Shown: positions 35,701-46,300, counted from the stretch's first letter. The stretch: 64,000 nucleotides of DNA from Maribellus maritimus (GCF_022267315.1 NZ_JAIKLE010000016.1:62001-126000), one strand, 5' to 3'. Program-made: numbers and translations. Notes: generated by a model not told the origin, from the sequence alone.

Positions 35701-37523
35701 TCCTCTTTTAAAACAATGGTTAATACTGCCTCATCTTCTTCAATTCTTGAACTGACATCTTGTTTTTCCTCCAGGTCTTCCAACCGGCTTTCTATTTCCT
35801 TAACAACTAAATCTGTCTTTTCGAGTGTTGAGCCTGTCGGCATAGTTACATACACCGAGAATTCTGTCTCCTCTACTTCCTGAAGGTTACTAACGCTAAT
35901 TGCCAAAACGGTAAATACTGTTATAAAGAAAACCACAATCGCACCAATTACTGTGCCTGCGGGTTTTCTCATACTCGACTTCAGTAAAAGAATATAAATT
36001 TGAATAATCCGGTTATTTGTTGTAACCTTTTCATAAAAAATATTGTGAGACGATTTTCCTCTCAGTAAGACGTGCGCTGCCATTGGAATAAGAAGTAACG
36101 CAACAAACAGAGAAACCATTAAAGTTGAGATAATAGAAACGCCAACGTGATTTCCAAGCAATTGAATCATGTAATCGGTTGAAAATACAAAGGGTAAAAA
36201 TACGGTTACCGTTGTTAATGTTGCAGCAACAATTGATCTCCAAACCTCTTGGGTTCCCTGAACTACTGCTGTATCCGCATCGTAACGTTTCCCGGAAAGC
36301 CTGTAGATATTTTCCAGCACTACAACACTGTTGTCCAGCAACATCCCTATAGCCAGAACCAGTCCAACCAATGTCAAACTGTTTAGCGAAATATTAAAGG
36401 CATAGAAAAGATTAAATGCTGTAAAAACTGAAATGGGTATTGCAAGAGCAATAAAAGAAACAATTTTCAGATTTTTCAGAAACATCCACAACACAAAAAT
36501 GGCTAAAAGACCTCCCACCAGTGCCAGGTTCATTATCTGGTTGATGTTGTCTTCCATTGTTTCGGCGGTGTTGGTTTGCACAACAATCTCAACATCCTTA
36601 ACGGCAAGCTCGTTATTTAAACGCTGAATTTCTTTCTGCACAGCATGAGAAAGGTCGATAAGATTGGCCTGGGAATCGGAGACCAGAATCATCGAAACGG
36701 CATCCAAACCGTTTACCCTGCTTATCGTTTCTTCTTCTTTTACACCAAAATAAATATCGGCAACATCTTTAAGGAAAATTGGCCCGTCGGCAACAACAAT
36801 ATTTTCAATATCCGAAACATTGTCATATTCAGCGGTTACATGTACAAAATATTGTTTTTGCGAATCATGTAAATAGCCGGCAAAAGTCCGTGCTGTTGAA
36901 CTCTCTGAAATAGCTCGTTGAATTTGAGAAGGAGTAATATCGTATGCCTCACAAGCTCCGGCATCGTATGTAACTTCAATGGATTTCTCCTTTCCGCCAT
37001 AAACGGTAACGGAAGCGATTCCATCTATATTTTCCATTTCCGCCGTTATCTCCTCATCAACAATATTTCGAATTCGGTCAGTACCACCACTCCCCCGGAT
37101 TTGTATTTCCATAAACTGGTTGGTAAGCGACTCCAAATCAACCCTGTTTACGTTTACTATAAAATTCTCATCCAGATTATCAGTAACCTGCTGGATCTTT
37201 TCCTGTAGTTTCAAAAAAGTGTACTTAAAATTTACATTTTGTTTGAAATTTACCTGGATAGACGCCGTTCGGTTGTTTAAGGAGGATTCCATGCTCTCGA
37301 TACCTTCCATTGTCCCAATTGCCCCTTCAATTGGGATTACTGCCTGGTTTTCCATATAATTCGGATCAACCTCCACCCTTGAATTAATGGATACAAACAG
37401 CATAGGGAGTTCGGCATTTGGCATTAACTCCACCTCAAGCCGCTGATAAGAGACATACCCCAAAAGAGTAAGTCCGGTAAACAGCATGGTGATGAATATT
37501 TTTCTGCTTATGATGAATTTCAT
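32799..37523 (-). CDS. RND transporter fused to an ABC ATPase (1574 residues)
   Basis: One open frame. Residues 1 to ~1040 form a complete RND pump: TM1 FIISRKIFITMLF; porter domains; TM4 motif GMLLDNSVVVLENI, where the usual Asp-Asp pair is Asp-Asn; second-half motif LGVVVNNGIILIDY. Residues ~1040-1300 add about six membrane helices (VFIVGSIYIYLEV, LPLFIFLVYFTFIYM, LLFLFIFFKRW). Residues ~1300-1574 form an ABC ATPase: Walker A GPNGAGKST (~1320), signature FSGGMKQR (~1419), Walker B ILVVDEPTAGLD (~1442) and the His switch STHI. The ATPase is a paralogue of the one at 46743-47636. A frame break or stop between parts is not seen. I infer a hybrid exporter; the mechanism is unknown. Confidence 0.9.
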   Translation of the reverse strand: MKFIISRKIFITMLFTGLTLLGYVSYQRLEVELMPNAELPMLFVSINSRVEVDPNYMENQAVIPIEGAIGTMEGIESMESSLNNRTASIQVNFKQNVNFKYTFLKLQEKIQQVTDNLDENFIVNVNRVDLESLTNQFMEIQIRGSGGTDRIRNIVDEEITAEMENIDGIASVTVYGGKEKSIEVTYDAGACEAYDITPSQIQRAISESSTARTFAGYLHDSQKQYFVHVTAEYDNVSDIENIVVADGPIFLKDVADIYFGVKEEETISRVNGLDAVSMILVSDSQANLIDLSHAVQKEIQRLNNELAVKDVEIVVQTNTAETMEDNINQIMNLALVGGLLAIFVLWMFLKNLKIVSFIALAIPISVFTAFNLFYAFNISLNSLTLVGLVLAIGMLLDNSVVVLENIYRLSGKRYDADTAVVQGTQEVWRSIVAATLTTVTVFLPFVFSTDYMIQLLGNHVGVSIISTLMVSLFVALLLIPMAAHVLLRGKSSHNIFYEKVTTNNRIIQIYILLLKSSMRKPAGTVIGAIVVFFITVFTVLAISVSNLQEVEETEFSVYVTMPTGSTLEKTDLVVKEIESRLEDLEEKQDVSSRIEEDEAVLTIVLKEDYKDIADRTVAEIKSDVEDRFDNISQGEISLTAPTSSSSFRGGGGGMGGGGTENFSRFLGIGSNQEQIIIKGEDFDIMKGVAEDLEYYIEDLESIRNVRLSVSSNQPEIHLHFNQLLLTDYGINLGNITSELSTFSREFTSGATFKQGTEEYEIVIKEKLDEGEEEEETDKGIDDLRMLQISNSEGATYDLQDLAELIYDEGMSRITRVNQEKQIEVSYQFVEEAEQSKDLLEAYRLEIDQIVESYKLPSGVAVEVVHEEDQYSEFYFLIAAAFILILMILASVFESLSTPFVLMFSVPLAAIGSFLALIFTGNSLFNANTLMGFLILLGVVVNNGIILIDYTNILRKRGYRKSRALMTAGLSRVRPILITAITTIVAMFPLAMGQAEYVGAIGAPFAITVIGGLAFSTILTLIFIPTLYAGLENAIDWINSLSWPLKIGQLIVFIVGSIYIYLEVDTFIWQLLDFMILIIAVPGITAFVMTSLRQASSKVIDEQEAITIRIRRLVKIYDRDNRFVREWKSGEKIRERAGLTKDYKHIRDFYDLIWQLPLFIFLVYFTFIYMENNLWMWVMSHVVFFYSFLLYVPFNQVMINKYESTSKPVYLKINRIVKNLIYWLTPLLFLFIFFKRWDNLGMVIFVAIIWLLLLVIYTSGEYIQKKNLNIARISGRMAGLRRGFFTIVRQIPIIGKRKKPFRALNGVSLEIKTGMFGLLGPNGAGKSTMMRIVCGILEQSYGKIWINGMDTQKYREELQGLIGYLPQAFGTYENMSAWDFLDYQAILKGIKDTEIRNERLEYVLKSVHMFERKDDKIGSFSGGMKQRIGIAQILLNLPRILVVDEPTAGLDPRERIRFRNLLVELSRERIVIFSTHIIEDISSSCNQVAVINRGNLKYFGTPNDMVKMGDNFVWHFSIPAKEFDSFANKQMIVHHMRDGENIKVRCLAKEKPAENAVNVPPHLEDAYLCLLKDFV

Positions 37524-37528
37524 GTGCC

Positions 37529-37621
37529 CTATGATTTTTTAAATTTTACATGAAACACACGGAACCCGCCAACAATACATTTTTCTTTTTTTTGATGATA
37601 TTTAATTCCGGCTCGTTTCAT
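37529..37621 (-). CDS. Possible 30-residue basic peptide between the two RND genes
   Basis: ATG at 37621 to TAG at 37529 nearly fills the gap between the first RND gene (stop at 37639) and the fusion gene (start 37523). The peptide is strongly basic (many K, R and H) with no membrane segment. It could be a leader peptide or small accessory peptide. Chance cannot be excluded at this length. Confidence 0.25.
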   Translation of the reverse strand: MKRAGIKYHQKKEKCIVGGFRVFHVKFKKS

Positions 37622-37638
37622 CCTTAGAATTTATGAAA

Positions 37639-40600
37639 TTAAACTTGCTCAACCGCAGTCTCTTTTTTATTTGTGAACAATCCCTTAAATCTGTCTAATA
37701 CGTCGTACACACAAGGAATAACAACTAATGTTAACAGGGTTGATGTAACCAAACCTCCGATAACAGCCATTGCCATTGGAGACCTGAGTGAAGCACTCTC
37801 TCCAAAACCTATGGTAAGCGGTAGCAATGCCAGGATTGTAGTCAAACTGGTCATAATAATCGGTCGGATTCGTTGCTGGCCGGCCAATAAAATTGCATCC
37901 TTTCGGGTTACACCTTCGCGTATTAACTGGTTAATGCGATCAACCAAAATAATAGAATCGTTTACAGCAATACCTACCAGCATAATCACACCAATTATGG
38001 CCATTATATTCAGGGTTTTCCCTAATAAAAAGAATGTGATTATACTTCCTACCACCGCCAGCGGAATTGTTAATAAAATAGTAAACGGGTGAATAAGTGA
38101 TTCAAACTGTGAAGCCATTACCATATATACCAATATGATTGATAGCAACAGGGCGAAACCAAGGTTTGCCATCGAATCCTGACGTTTTTCCTCTTCACCT
38201 GTTACTAAAATCCTGTAATTCTGTGGCAGCTCAATTAAAGAAGTAGCCTCGCGAATTTGATTGGCCACATGGTCAAGGGCAACTCCCTTTTCCATTTGCG
38301 CAGTAACTTTTCCTATCCTGTTTTGATTTCTCCTAAAAATCTCTTTGGGAGAAACACCGTAAGAAATTTCGGCAATTTCATTCAAGCGGAACACCTGAGC
38401 TCCGGAGGTAATGGTCAATTCATCAATTTCATTCAATCCTTTTTCAGGAATTTTAATGGTTATATCCTGCATTTCGCCTTCTTTTTCCAGCTCTCCGGCA
38501 TTCATTCCTTCAAGTTGTTCCTGAAGCTGACTAATTACTGAACTTATATCAACTCCATACATTCCGGCTCGTACCCTGTCAACTTTAATTTCAACTTCGG
38601 GAGCGCCATTCTCTATGGAAGACTGAACATTAAACAAGCCAGACATTCCTGTCATCCTTTCTTTAACCTGAGCCACAATAGCTTCAATTTCTTCCATCTC
38701 TTCTCCTCTGACTTCAACAACCACAGGAGCTTCATCGGTTCCAAGAATAGACTTCAATGCGCTTTCTTCTTGTGTGAATGTAGCTTCAAGTCCTTCAACA
38801 CCAGATAAAAGTTTATCAAGAGTTTCAATTACAGTCTCTGAAGTAACTGTTGATTCTTCTTTCAAAATCACCTTAATTTCAGCTGTATTTTCGCCCTGGA
38901 AGACGGAAGTCTGATCGCTGGCTATCCCACTGGAAGGGCCTGCATGAGAATATATATTATCTAAATTCTCGCCCAAATACTCTGTAAGAATGTTTTCAAT
39001 ATTTTTTACCGTCGATTCAGTCCTGCTTAACTCTGTTCCCTCCTGAAGTTTTAAATCAACTGTAAATTCGCGGGTTTCGGTTTTGGGCATAAATTCTGTA
39101 CCAATCATTGGAACAAGAAATACTGAACCTGCTACCAAAGCAGTTGCCAAAATAATAACCAACCACTTGGCTTTTAATATTTTTTCCAGAAAACGGCCAT
39201 AACCACCAACCCTAACAGACTTTTGTTTCACAGGCATTTTTTTGTTTTTATAAAACCTGTGATACATCATAGGGATTAAAAAGATGGCAACAAAAAGTGA
39301 AGATATAAGAGAAAAAGCCACCGTCCATGCCTGGTCTTTAAACAATTCACCTGAAGCGCCGTGTAAATAAACAATTGGAAGGAATACTACGATTGTAGTA
39401 ATTGTTGAAGCGGTAATTGCCCCTCCAACCTGTGAAGTCCCAATTATTGCTGATTCCTTGGCGCTTAATCCGTTTTCATGGTTTCGAAATATATTTTCCA
39501 TTACCACAATTGCATTATCCACAAGCATACCAGCTCCGAGCGCCAATCCCCCCAAAGTCATTATATTAATAGTGAGGTGATTGAAATACATCAAATTAAA
39601 TGTTGCAATTATTGATATTGGAATTGCAACACTAACAATCAATGTAGTGCCAAACCGGCGAAGGAAAATAAAAAGAATAACGACCGCCAGTAAAATACCA
39701 AGTAAAGCTGATTCTTCAACTTCGCCAATAGCCTGGCTAATAAATCGTCCCTGGTTGGTTACCTGGGTTAATTGATAGCCGGGCAGCGCTCTTTCAATAT
39801 CTTCCAGTGATTCATTGATTTGTTCTACCGCTTTAACTGTATTGTATTTTGTTTCTTTATAAACGGCAAGACCAATACAACGCTCACCATTTATGTGAAC
39901 AATATTCTCAGGTTCTTTATTTCCAAAAGATACAGTTGCAACGTCTTTGAGGAAAACAGGAGCCATGGAAACAGTTGTTTCGCCATCGGCAACTTCGCGA
40001 ACTGCTTTATATCCAACAATTAAATTTTCGAAGTCTTCAGTGCTCTGAAGCATACTAACTCCCTTAACAATGTATTGCATTCCCATCTCACTAATGCTCC
40101 CTCCGGAAACACTGGTATTGAAACTTTGGATGCGGGTGCTTATTTCAGCCATGGTCAGTTCCTGGGCTTCCAAACGGTAAGGATCGGTTTGGATTATTAC
40201 TTCGGCTTCCTCCTGCCCTGAAAGTTCAACCTCGGCAACACCTTCCAACCGAACCAGTTCGTTACGGATATAATTTTCGGCGGCTTTTCGCAACTCATTC
40301 ATATCTTTTATTTCAGAATGAGTTAAACCAATAATCATTACCGGAGAAGTATTTGGATCGTGTTGGGTTATCGTCAGCTCGTCGATTTCTGAATTCTGGG
40401 TGAGCGTATTTAAAGCTTTTTGCAAATCGAGAAAGGCTTCATCCATGTCTTTATTCCAGTCATACTCTACGGTTATTTGAGCAGAACCCACTTTCGAAAC
40501 AGAAGTAACCTGAATAACGTCTGACTGGCGAATGGCCAGTGCTTCGATATCTTCCACAAACTGCTTTTCCATTTCTTCCGGGGGGCGCTCTCCGGACTGG

Positions 40601-40749
40601 ACTTCGACAAAAATCCGCGGAGAATTTAAGTCGGGGAACAAGTCAACACCCAGCTTATCAAACGAGATGTATCCAAGGAGAACAACTCCCAGAACGACCA
40701 TCAGTATTGTAACCGGGTAATTGACAGAAAATTCGGTTAATTTCTTCAT
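37639..40749 (-). CDS. RND efflux pump inner-membrane subunit (HAE1/AcrB-like)
   Basis: 1036 residues, full length for an RND pump. It exchanges cations for substrate and passes the substrate through an adaptor to TolC. TM1 is VTILMVVLGVVLLGYISF, TM4 carries GMLVDNAIVVMENI (Asp-Asn instead of Asp-Asp), and the second-half motif is VGIAVNDSIILVDRI. Large porter loops lie between TM1-2 and TM7-8. The C-terminus ends in a short charged tail. The adaptor and TolC genes immediately upstream complete the tripartite pump. The substrate is unknown; both multidrug and envelope-lipid roles are possible. Confidence 0.95.
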   Translation of the reverse strand: MKKLTEFSVNYPVTILMVVLGVVLLGYISFDKLGVDLFPDLNSPRIFVEVQSGERPPEEMEKQFVEDIEALAIRQSDVIQVTSVSKVGSAQITVEYDWNKDMDEAFLDLQKALNTLTQNSEIDELTITQHDPNTSPVMIIGLTHSEIKDMNELRKAAENYIRNELVRLEGVAEVELSGQEEAEVIIQTDPYRLEAQELTMAEISTRIQSFNTSVSGGSISEMGMQYIVKGVSMLQSTEDFENLIVGYKAVREVADGETTVSMAPVFLKDVATVSFGNKEPENIVHINGERCIGLAVYKETKYNTVKAVEQINESLEDIERALPGYQLTQVTNQGRFISQAIGEVEESALLGILLAVVILFIFLRRFGTTLIVSVAIPISIIATFNLMYFNHLTINIMTLGGLALGAGMLVDNAIVVMENIFRNHENGLSAKESAIIGTSQVGGAITASTITTIVVFLPIVYLHGASGELFKDQAWTVAFSLISSLFVAIFLIPMMYHRFYKNKKMPVKQKSVRVGGYGRFLEKILKAKWLVIILATALVAGSVFLVPMIGTEFMPKTETREFTVDLKLQEGTELSRTESTVKNIENILTEYLGENLDNIYSHAGPSSGIASDQTSVFQGENTAEIKVILKEESTVTSETVIETLDKLLSGVEGLEATFTQEESALKSILGTDEAPVVVEVRGEEMEEIEAIVAQVKERMTGMSGLFNVQSSIENGAPEVEIKVDRVRAGMYGVDISSVISQLQEQLEGMNAGELEKEGEMQDITIKIPEKGLNEIDELTITSGAQVFRLNEIAEISYGVSPKEIFRRNQNRIGKVTAQMEKGVALDHVANQIREATSLIELPQNYRILVTGEEEKRQDSMANLGFALLLSIILVYMVMASQFESLIHPFTILLTIPLAVVGSIITFFLLGKTLNIMAIIGVIMLVGIAVNDSIILVDRINQLIREGVTRKDAILLAGQQRIRPIIMTSLTTILALLPLTIGFGESASLRSPMAMAVIGGLVTSTLLTLVVIPCVYDVLDRFKGLFTNKKETAVEQV

Positions 40750-40781
40750 GCTAATAAATTTTCTTTGTTACCGGTCACTTT

Positions 40782-41840
40782 CTAAAGTATAACTTTTACT
40801 TTCGAACGATCGCGCAATGTTTCATACCCGTCAATGATCAACCTGTCGTTAACACTTAAACCTTCCAGTACCTCAACCGACTCCTGATTTTGAAGACCAA
40901 TGGTTAACCACCTATCCTCGGCAGTGCTGTTACGCCCTACAACAAAAACATATTTTCCCCGGTTGCCGGTCATAATAATTTCTTTTGGAATGACTATGGT
41001 ACTATCCTTTTGTGCGGTAATAATATCAGCCTTAACAAACATACCCGGACGCAACTTTAATTCTGGATTGTCAATTTCAAGAACACCTTTGAATGTTCTT
41101 GTTTCTGTACTGATAATGGGTGAAAGTTCGGATATGTGTCCGATCAATGTATCTTCACTAATTGTATAATTGGTAATTAAAGCTTCCTGCCCAATTTTAA
41201 CATCTGAAATATTTTTTTCAGGAAGATTTATTTCGAGATACATCTTGTTGTAACTCATCAAACTAACTACTTCTGTTCCTGATGGAACCAATGTTCCTGC
41301 AGTATAATACGGAAGATCAACGATAACTCCGCTAAAAGGCGCAACTACATTCATTTTGGCCAGTTGCAACTGGGCATTTTCGTAATTGTATTGGGCGGTG
41401 GTTTTTGATACTTCGGAATTGCGAAGTTCATAAAGCGTTACACCACCTTTTTCATACAGTGATTTTTGTTTGTTGTATTCATCCTCTGAAATTTCGAGAT
41501 TTAATTTCGCTGATTCTATAGCCACACTGTTTTCATACTCTTTATCTTCCAGACGCACAATTACCTGACCTTCTTTAACCCTATCACCAAGTTTAAAAGG
41601 TCTTCCTGTTTGCGGATTTGTCATTACACGATATTTTCCGCTCATTTCGGAACTTAGGGTTGTTTCTGATTTTGCGTTTGCTGTTCCGGTAGTGTTTATA
41701 AATTGCATGATACCTCCGAGCTTAACATTCTCTACCGACACTGGTGATGCCAATTCAGTATCAGCATTTTGTGATTGATTGTTACAGGAAATTATCACTG
41801 CGACAATTCCCAACATGAATAGTAATTTTATATTTTTCAT
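40782..41840 (-). CDS. Periplasmic adaptor lipoprotein (membrane fusion protein)
   Basis: 352 residues. The signal ends in a lipobox with Cys19 (VIISCNNQS), so the adaptor is lipid-anchored, most likely to the inner membrane. The barrel-sandwich halves are visible around GKYRVMTNPQTGRPFKLGDRVKEGQVIVRLED and MNVVAPFSGVIVDLP. They are separated by a helical hairpin (LNLEISEDEYNKQKSLYEKGG). A beta-barrel domain follows (GMFVKADIITAQ). It joins the RND pump to the outer-membrane factor encoded next to it. Spacing to both neighbours is 21-32 bases, in one operon. Confidence 0.95.
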   Translation of the reverse strand: MKNIKLLFMLGIVAVIISCNNQSQNADTELASPVSVENVKLGGIMQFINTTGTANAKSETTLSSEMSGKYRVMTNPQTGRPFKLGDRVKEGQVIVRLEDKEYENSVAIESAKLNLEISEDEYNKQKSLYEKGGVTLYELRNSEVSKTTAQYNYENAQLQLAKMNVVAPFSGVIVDLPYYTAGTLVPSGTEVVSLMSYNKMYLEINLPEKNISDVKIGQEALITNYTISEDTLIGHISELSPIISTETRTFKGVLEIDNPELKLRPGMFVKADIITAQKDSTIVIPKEIIMTGNRGKYVFVVGRNSTAEDRWLTIGLQNQESVEVLEGLSVNDRLIIDGYETLRDRSKVKVIL

Positions 41841-41861
41841 TTTTGTTTGATTTTTCCTGGT

Positions 41862-43343
41862 TTATTTTTCTTCATTTATATATAACTCGGTTGGTATAAT
41901 TGCCTGATTTGTTTGAAAATCATACAAGCTCTGTATTTTAAGATTCAAAAGTTCGATTTTGTAATTTATTAAAGCTTGAGCGTAAGCCACCTTCATTTCA
42001 GAAAGCTGTTGCTGATAGAGATTTAAATCCATACCCGTCAGGTCGCCGTTTTCATAACGTTCCTGGTTAATCTCGTATGTTAACTGTGCATTTGTTTCGT
42101 TTTGCCTGGCAATATCAATCTGGTTTAGCTGATTTTGTATATTACGATAAGCCTGTCGTATACCAATGATAATTTCATTTTTCTGATCTTCGTAATTCAA
42201 CTGTTCAGATTGAATAGCTGCTTCCTGAGCCTGAATTCTTGCCTTTCTTTCCCCCCAGTCGAAAAGTGGAATACTAAAAGAAAGCGCTACTGAAGGACTC
42301 TTTGTTGGATTATCGTACACCTGAGTAAGATTTCCGTTATCGCCGGTTATTCCATATCTTACGTTTAACGAGCCCTCAAATTCATTTAACGCTTTTGTTT
42401 CAATCATGGCAAACTGGCTTGTTTCAATATCGATTTCACGTTGCCTGAGTTCCATTCTTGAAGCCAAACCATTATCAATCGCCTTCTCGAGATCAACACT
42501 AACAGGATTTGCTTCAACATCAGCAAAAACCAGTATATCTGTGTATAAATCCATACCCAAGTATAATTTCAACTGGTCTTTTGCATTTTCAAATGATACT
42601 TCAGCATCCTGAACTGAAGATTTTGACTGGGCTAAGTTTAATTCGGCTTGGTACAACTCTTCTTTAGCTGCCAATCCCGCATCAACTTTATTTTTTATAA
42701 TATTGTAGCTGGTTTGTGTATTCTCCTGTTCATCTCTGGCAATGTCGAGATTCATTTGAGACAAATAAACATTGTAGAAGAATTGCGTTACACTCCTTTC
42801 CAGGTTCAACCTTTGCATGGCGTAACTGATATTTGCATTCTCCAGATTCAATTCCAGCTCTTTTAACTGAAGTTTCAACCGGTTATATGTGAACAGAGGT
42901 TGATTAAAATTTAAATATAAATTATTATAAAAAACTTTACTTTCCGAGTTATTCGCATCAGATAAACTTTTCTGCCAGCCAAACTCATTATTTAAAGAGA
43001 TTGTTCCATCTGTAAAAAGAATGGGTTGTGCTACACGAAACAAACTACTGGTTTGCAAATTCTCGTTAGTGTACCATTCTGAAACCCTGCTATCGAACAT
43101 CCTGCTTCTGCTGAAATTAAGTGGCTCAACATCTAAAGAAAACCTGGACTTTAAAGCTGCTCGCTGTGCTTCAAGGTTTTTCTGGAAGCGGGTAAGATTA
43201 AGCAACGATTGTTTAATATCGGGACTTTCCGTTTCTGCATACTGCAACGCTTTGTCAAGTGTTAAAGCCTCCTGTGCTCTTAGTTCTATAAAACTAAAAA
43301 CCAATAAAAGCCCCAAGATTGCAAGATTGTGTAATACTTTCAT
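41862..43343 (-). CDS. TolC-family outer-membrane factor
   Basis: 493 residues, normal for TolC relatives. A signal peptide (ILGLLLVFSFIELRA) is followed by QEALTLDKALQYA, the classic start of an outer-membrane factor. There are two long helical-hairpin repeats (LELNLENANISYAMQRLNLE..., and IRQAYRNIQNQLNQIDIARQNE). The barrel strands FSRSRMF..., LYLNFNQPLF and VALSFSIPLFDWGERKA mark the outer-membrane part. It provides the exit duct for the RND pump and possibly for the ABC modules of the same operon. Confidence 0.95.
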   Translation of the reverse strand: MKVLHNLAILGLLLVFSFIELRAQEALTLDKALQYAETESPDIKQSLLNLTRFQKNLEAQRAALKSRFSLDVEPLNFSRSRMFDSRVSEWYTNENLQTSSLFRVAQPILFTDGTISLNNEFGWQKSLSDANNSESKVFYNNLYLNFNQPLFTYNRLKLQLKELELNLENANISYAMQRLNLERSVTQFFYNVYLSQMNLDIARDEQENTQTSYNIIKNKVDAGLAAKEELYQAELNLAQSKSSVQDAEVSFENAKDQLKLYLGMDLYTDILVFADVEANPVSVDLEKAIDNGLASRMELRQREIDIETSQFAMIETKALNEFEGSLNVRYGITGDNGNLTQVYDNPTKSPSVALSFSIPLFDWGERKARIQAQEAAIQSEQLNYEDQKNEIIIGIRQAYRNIQNQLNQIDIARQNETNAQLTYEINQERYENGDLTGMDLNLYQQQLSEMKVAYAQALINYKIELLNLKIQSLYDFQTNQAIIPTELYINEEK

Positions 43344-43376
43344 TTTTGATTTATTTATTTTCTTGATTTAATTGTT

Positions 43377-46300
43377 CTAAAGCTCAACTATTTTTACGGC
43401 ATCAGCAAAAACAACTCTTCCTTGTGACTTGTTGGAAAGTTCAACCAGTGCAGTATCCGAGGTAAAATAAAATGCCCCAAGGTGATTCCATCCTTCATCG
43501 GCATTTTGGATACTTAAGGATTGTTCTTCCGGGCCTTCATCAGAATGTATTGTAAAATGATACTCTCCCTGCTCTCTATCTCTTCCTCCCGGCCCCCTTC
43601 TAAAACCTCTTGATTTATAAAGATAATAATACACATCATAATATCCGGGCTTTTTAACAGGCACATGCCATTTGGCCATTTGAGATCCATCGCCACTTTT
43701 TATATAATATCCGGAACGAACATAAGTACCGTAAAAATCTGTATTGGTAATCGCCGTCCAGGTTGTTGGCGGGCGCCAGCTATTCATTCCCTGGTATTTT
43801 GATCCTCCTTCATCTTCATTGATTATCCATTTTTCCAAAAGACTAACCTTCTTATTACTTGTTACCTCAAATTGCGGGTCTTCGTTATCCACAACAGTTT
43901 CGTTAGGCAATGAAGTTTGTACCGGAAGCTCGGTTAGCAATTCACCTTCAAAAGGAATGGCTTTCAAATCTTCTTCAACATCGCGAAATCCTTCGGTAAT
44001 TACCTGTGGAATATTCTTCGAGGTCATCGTATTAATCATAATCATTCGTGGTTCCGAATTTAACAGATAACTTATCTCTTTTGTCTGGTGTGGCTCAAGA
44101 TAGATAAGCTTATTGATTAAATCGTCGCCTCCGGGCGGACCAAAGCCTGGTCCACCACCTCCTAAGCGGAAAATCACTTTAATAAGTCCCTCTGTATCAG
44201 AAAAATTTGTTGTTTTAAACTTAATCATCGTCCGCATCATTTCTCCTGATTTTACTTTAACTGCAGTAATCGGAGAAATTAAAAAGCCGGGAAGTGCTTT
44301 GGCTTTAAACCAATCGTCCATTATAGGTATCAACTCTATTCCAAATTCATTTTTAATTCTTTGGTCAAAATCTTCAAACGAAATATTTTTAAACCGATAT
44401 TCTTTGAGAACATTTTGCAGGAAAGTTGCAAATTCTTCCATACCGGCTTCATATTGAATTTTCGAGAAAAGAGCATCTCCCTTTAATTTTATCACATTAT
44501 CAATTATAGCCTTTTGGTTCACATCAGCTAAAATTTCTTCAAATGTACTGTCCTGCAATGCGATGTTGGCTTTTTCGTCTTCACTGATTCCAGACATATC
44601 GCGCATAAATACCGACCTCATATCCACTTCCTGGTTTTTAAGATAAGCTTCAAATACTCGGTTGGTAATGGGCCAAGTGTCTGATTGGATATTATTTTGG
44701 AAGTTGTAAAAAAGTGGGAAAGCAAAATAGGGACTTGCAGTTGTAATTACTGTTCCTCCTCCCGGGCCACCTCTAAAATCAGTCTGTTCTTCTTCGGTAA
44801 ATGCTCTTAGAAACTGCCCCAATACGCGCATTTGTATATCCTCCGGGGTTTGCGAACCTCCACGGCCACGATTCCCCCAACGTTCCATCCTTTTTTTTGA
44901 GCCTTCAAAATCTGCTTCGCGTAACATAAAACCTTTTTCAGGCATTAGTATCTGTTCGGGTTGTACATATTCCTGGCAGGAAGTCCAGGAGCGCGGATAC
45001 GTTTTGAATTGAGCAGGTGCTTCAACCAAAGCCAGTCTTTCAAAAGCGTATTCAAGATTATATGTTCTTTCAAAGTCCTCAAGTTGCTCGTTAATTAAAC
45101 TTGGAATCGTATCCTTAATTTCATTAAATGCTTCAGAAAAGTATTTATGCCCTTCCATCAACCAAACTCCATATTCTAAACTATCGGTTTCCATTTTCAA
45201 GTACTCATAATTTCCGATAGCAAGAGAAAGCTGGGTTAAAGGATGTTCATTTTCAAAAGTGAACTGTCCGGCAGCAACTTCATTAATTTTTCCTTGTGAG
45301 ATTGCTTGTAAACCGGGAGTTGTGGTAACCTTTAAATTATAATTTACAAACTGATTATGATTCCAGCTCACATCTTCCGAGCTGTATGTTACACCAGTTC
45401 CAGGATACCAATTCGCTTCGGGTGTTAACAAAACATACTGTGGAGTGAGAAAAGCATATCTCTTATCTACATTTATTACAAATTTTCCATATTTCTCCTG
45501 AATGGTTTCTTCATCAATATCGAGATAACAAAGCGCTTCATTAATCTTCCCTGAATATTTAAATTCTATTTCAGCTTCCTCACCGGGTTGAAGATTTACA
45601 TTTTCCGAAATAAAAATCAGATGTTTTTCACGAGTGAAAGATGTTTCTTTTCCTGTTAATTTAATACTTTCAATTCTTAAGCCACTGTTCAAATTAAAAA
45701 TCAATTTGTTTAAAGGAACATTGTTTTCATTCTTTAACGTTATGTCCGATAAAACATCAATGATTTCTCCCTCGTGTTTTAAATCAATGGTATTGGATAA
45801 AATAACCGGAATCTTCTCTTTCACGTACTGGTTATTGAGTTCAACTACCTCTGTTCGAAATCTTTCAGTTTGCTTAAACTCATCAACATGTCTGTAAGCA
45901 AGATAACCACCTACTCCGATAAAAAGTACGCTGAAAATCAGTGAAATATATGTCATGGCTTCGGACTGAGGAAGTCTCTTTAACAAAAAGATTGTCAGGA
46001 AAATAAAACCAATTCCAAGAAAAAAGTATATCCCCCTGTGATTAAGTATAACATTGATATTGCCAAAACCAACGATATCCGAATTTAACATCGGGATATT
46101 ATATGCCATGTAATCAAAAAGGTAATAGTATTTTGCCTGAAGCAGGAACAAAGTTATTCCAATGTACCCCAGAATCAAAACAAAAGTAATTGCCTGGTTA
46201 CGAATGACACTCATCAAAAGAAAAGATAAGCCCATTATAAAAAGAAGCGTTGGAACACTTACCGCAACGAGATAAAATCCATAAGAAATCCAGCTTATCG

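Noticed and set aside
32799-37523. Fusion as an assembly error
   Set aside because: The frame is continuous over 1574 codons with a full extra membrane segment between the domains. A simple lost stop would not create that segment.
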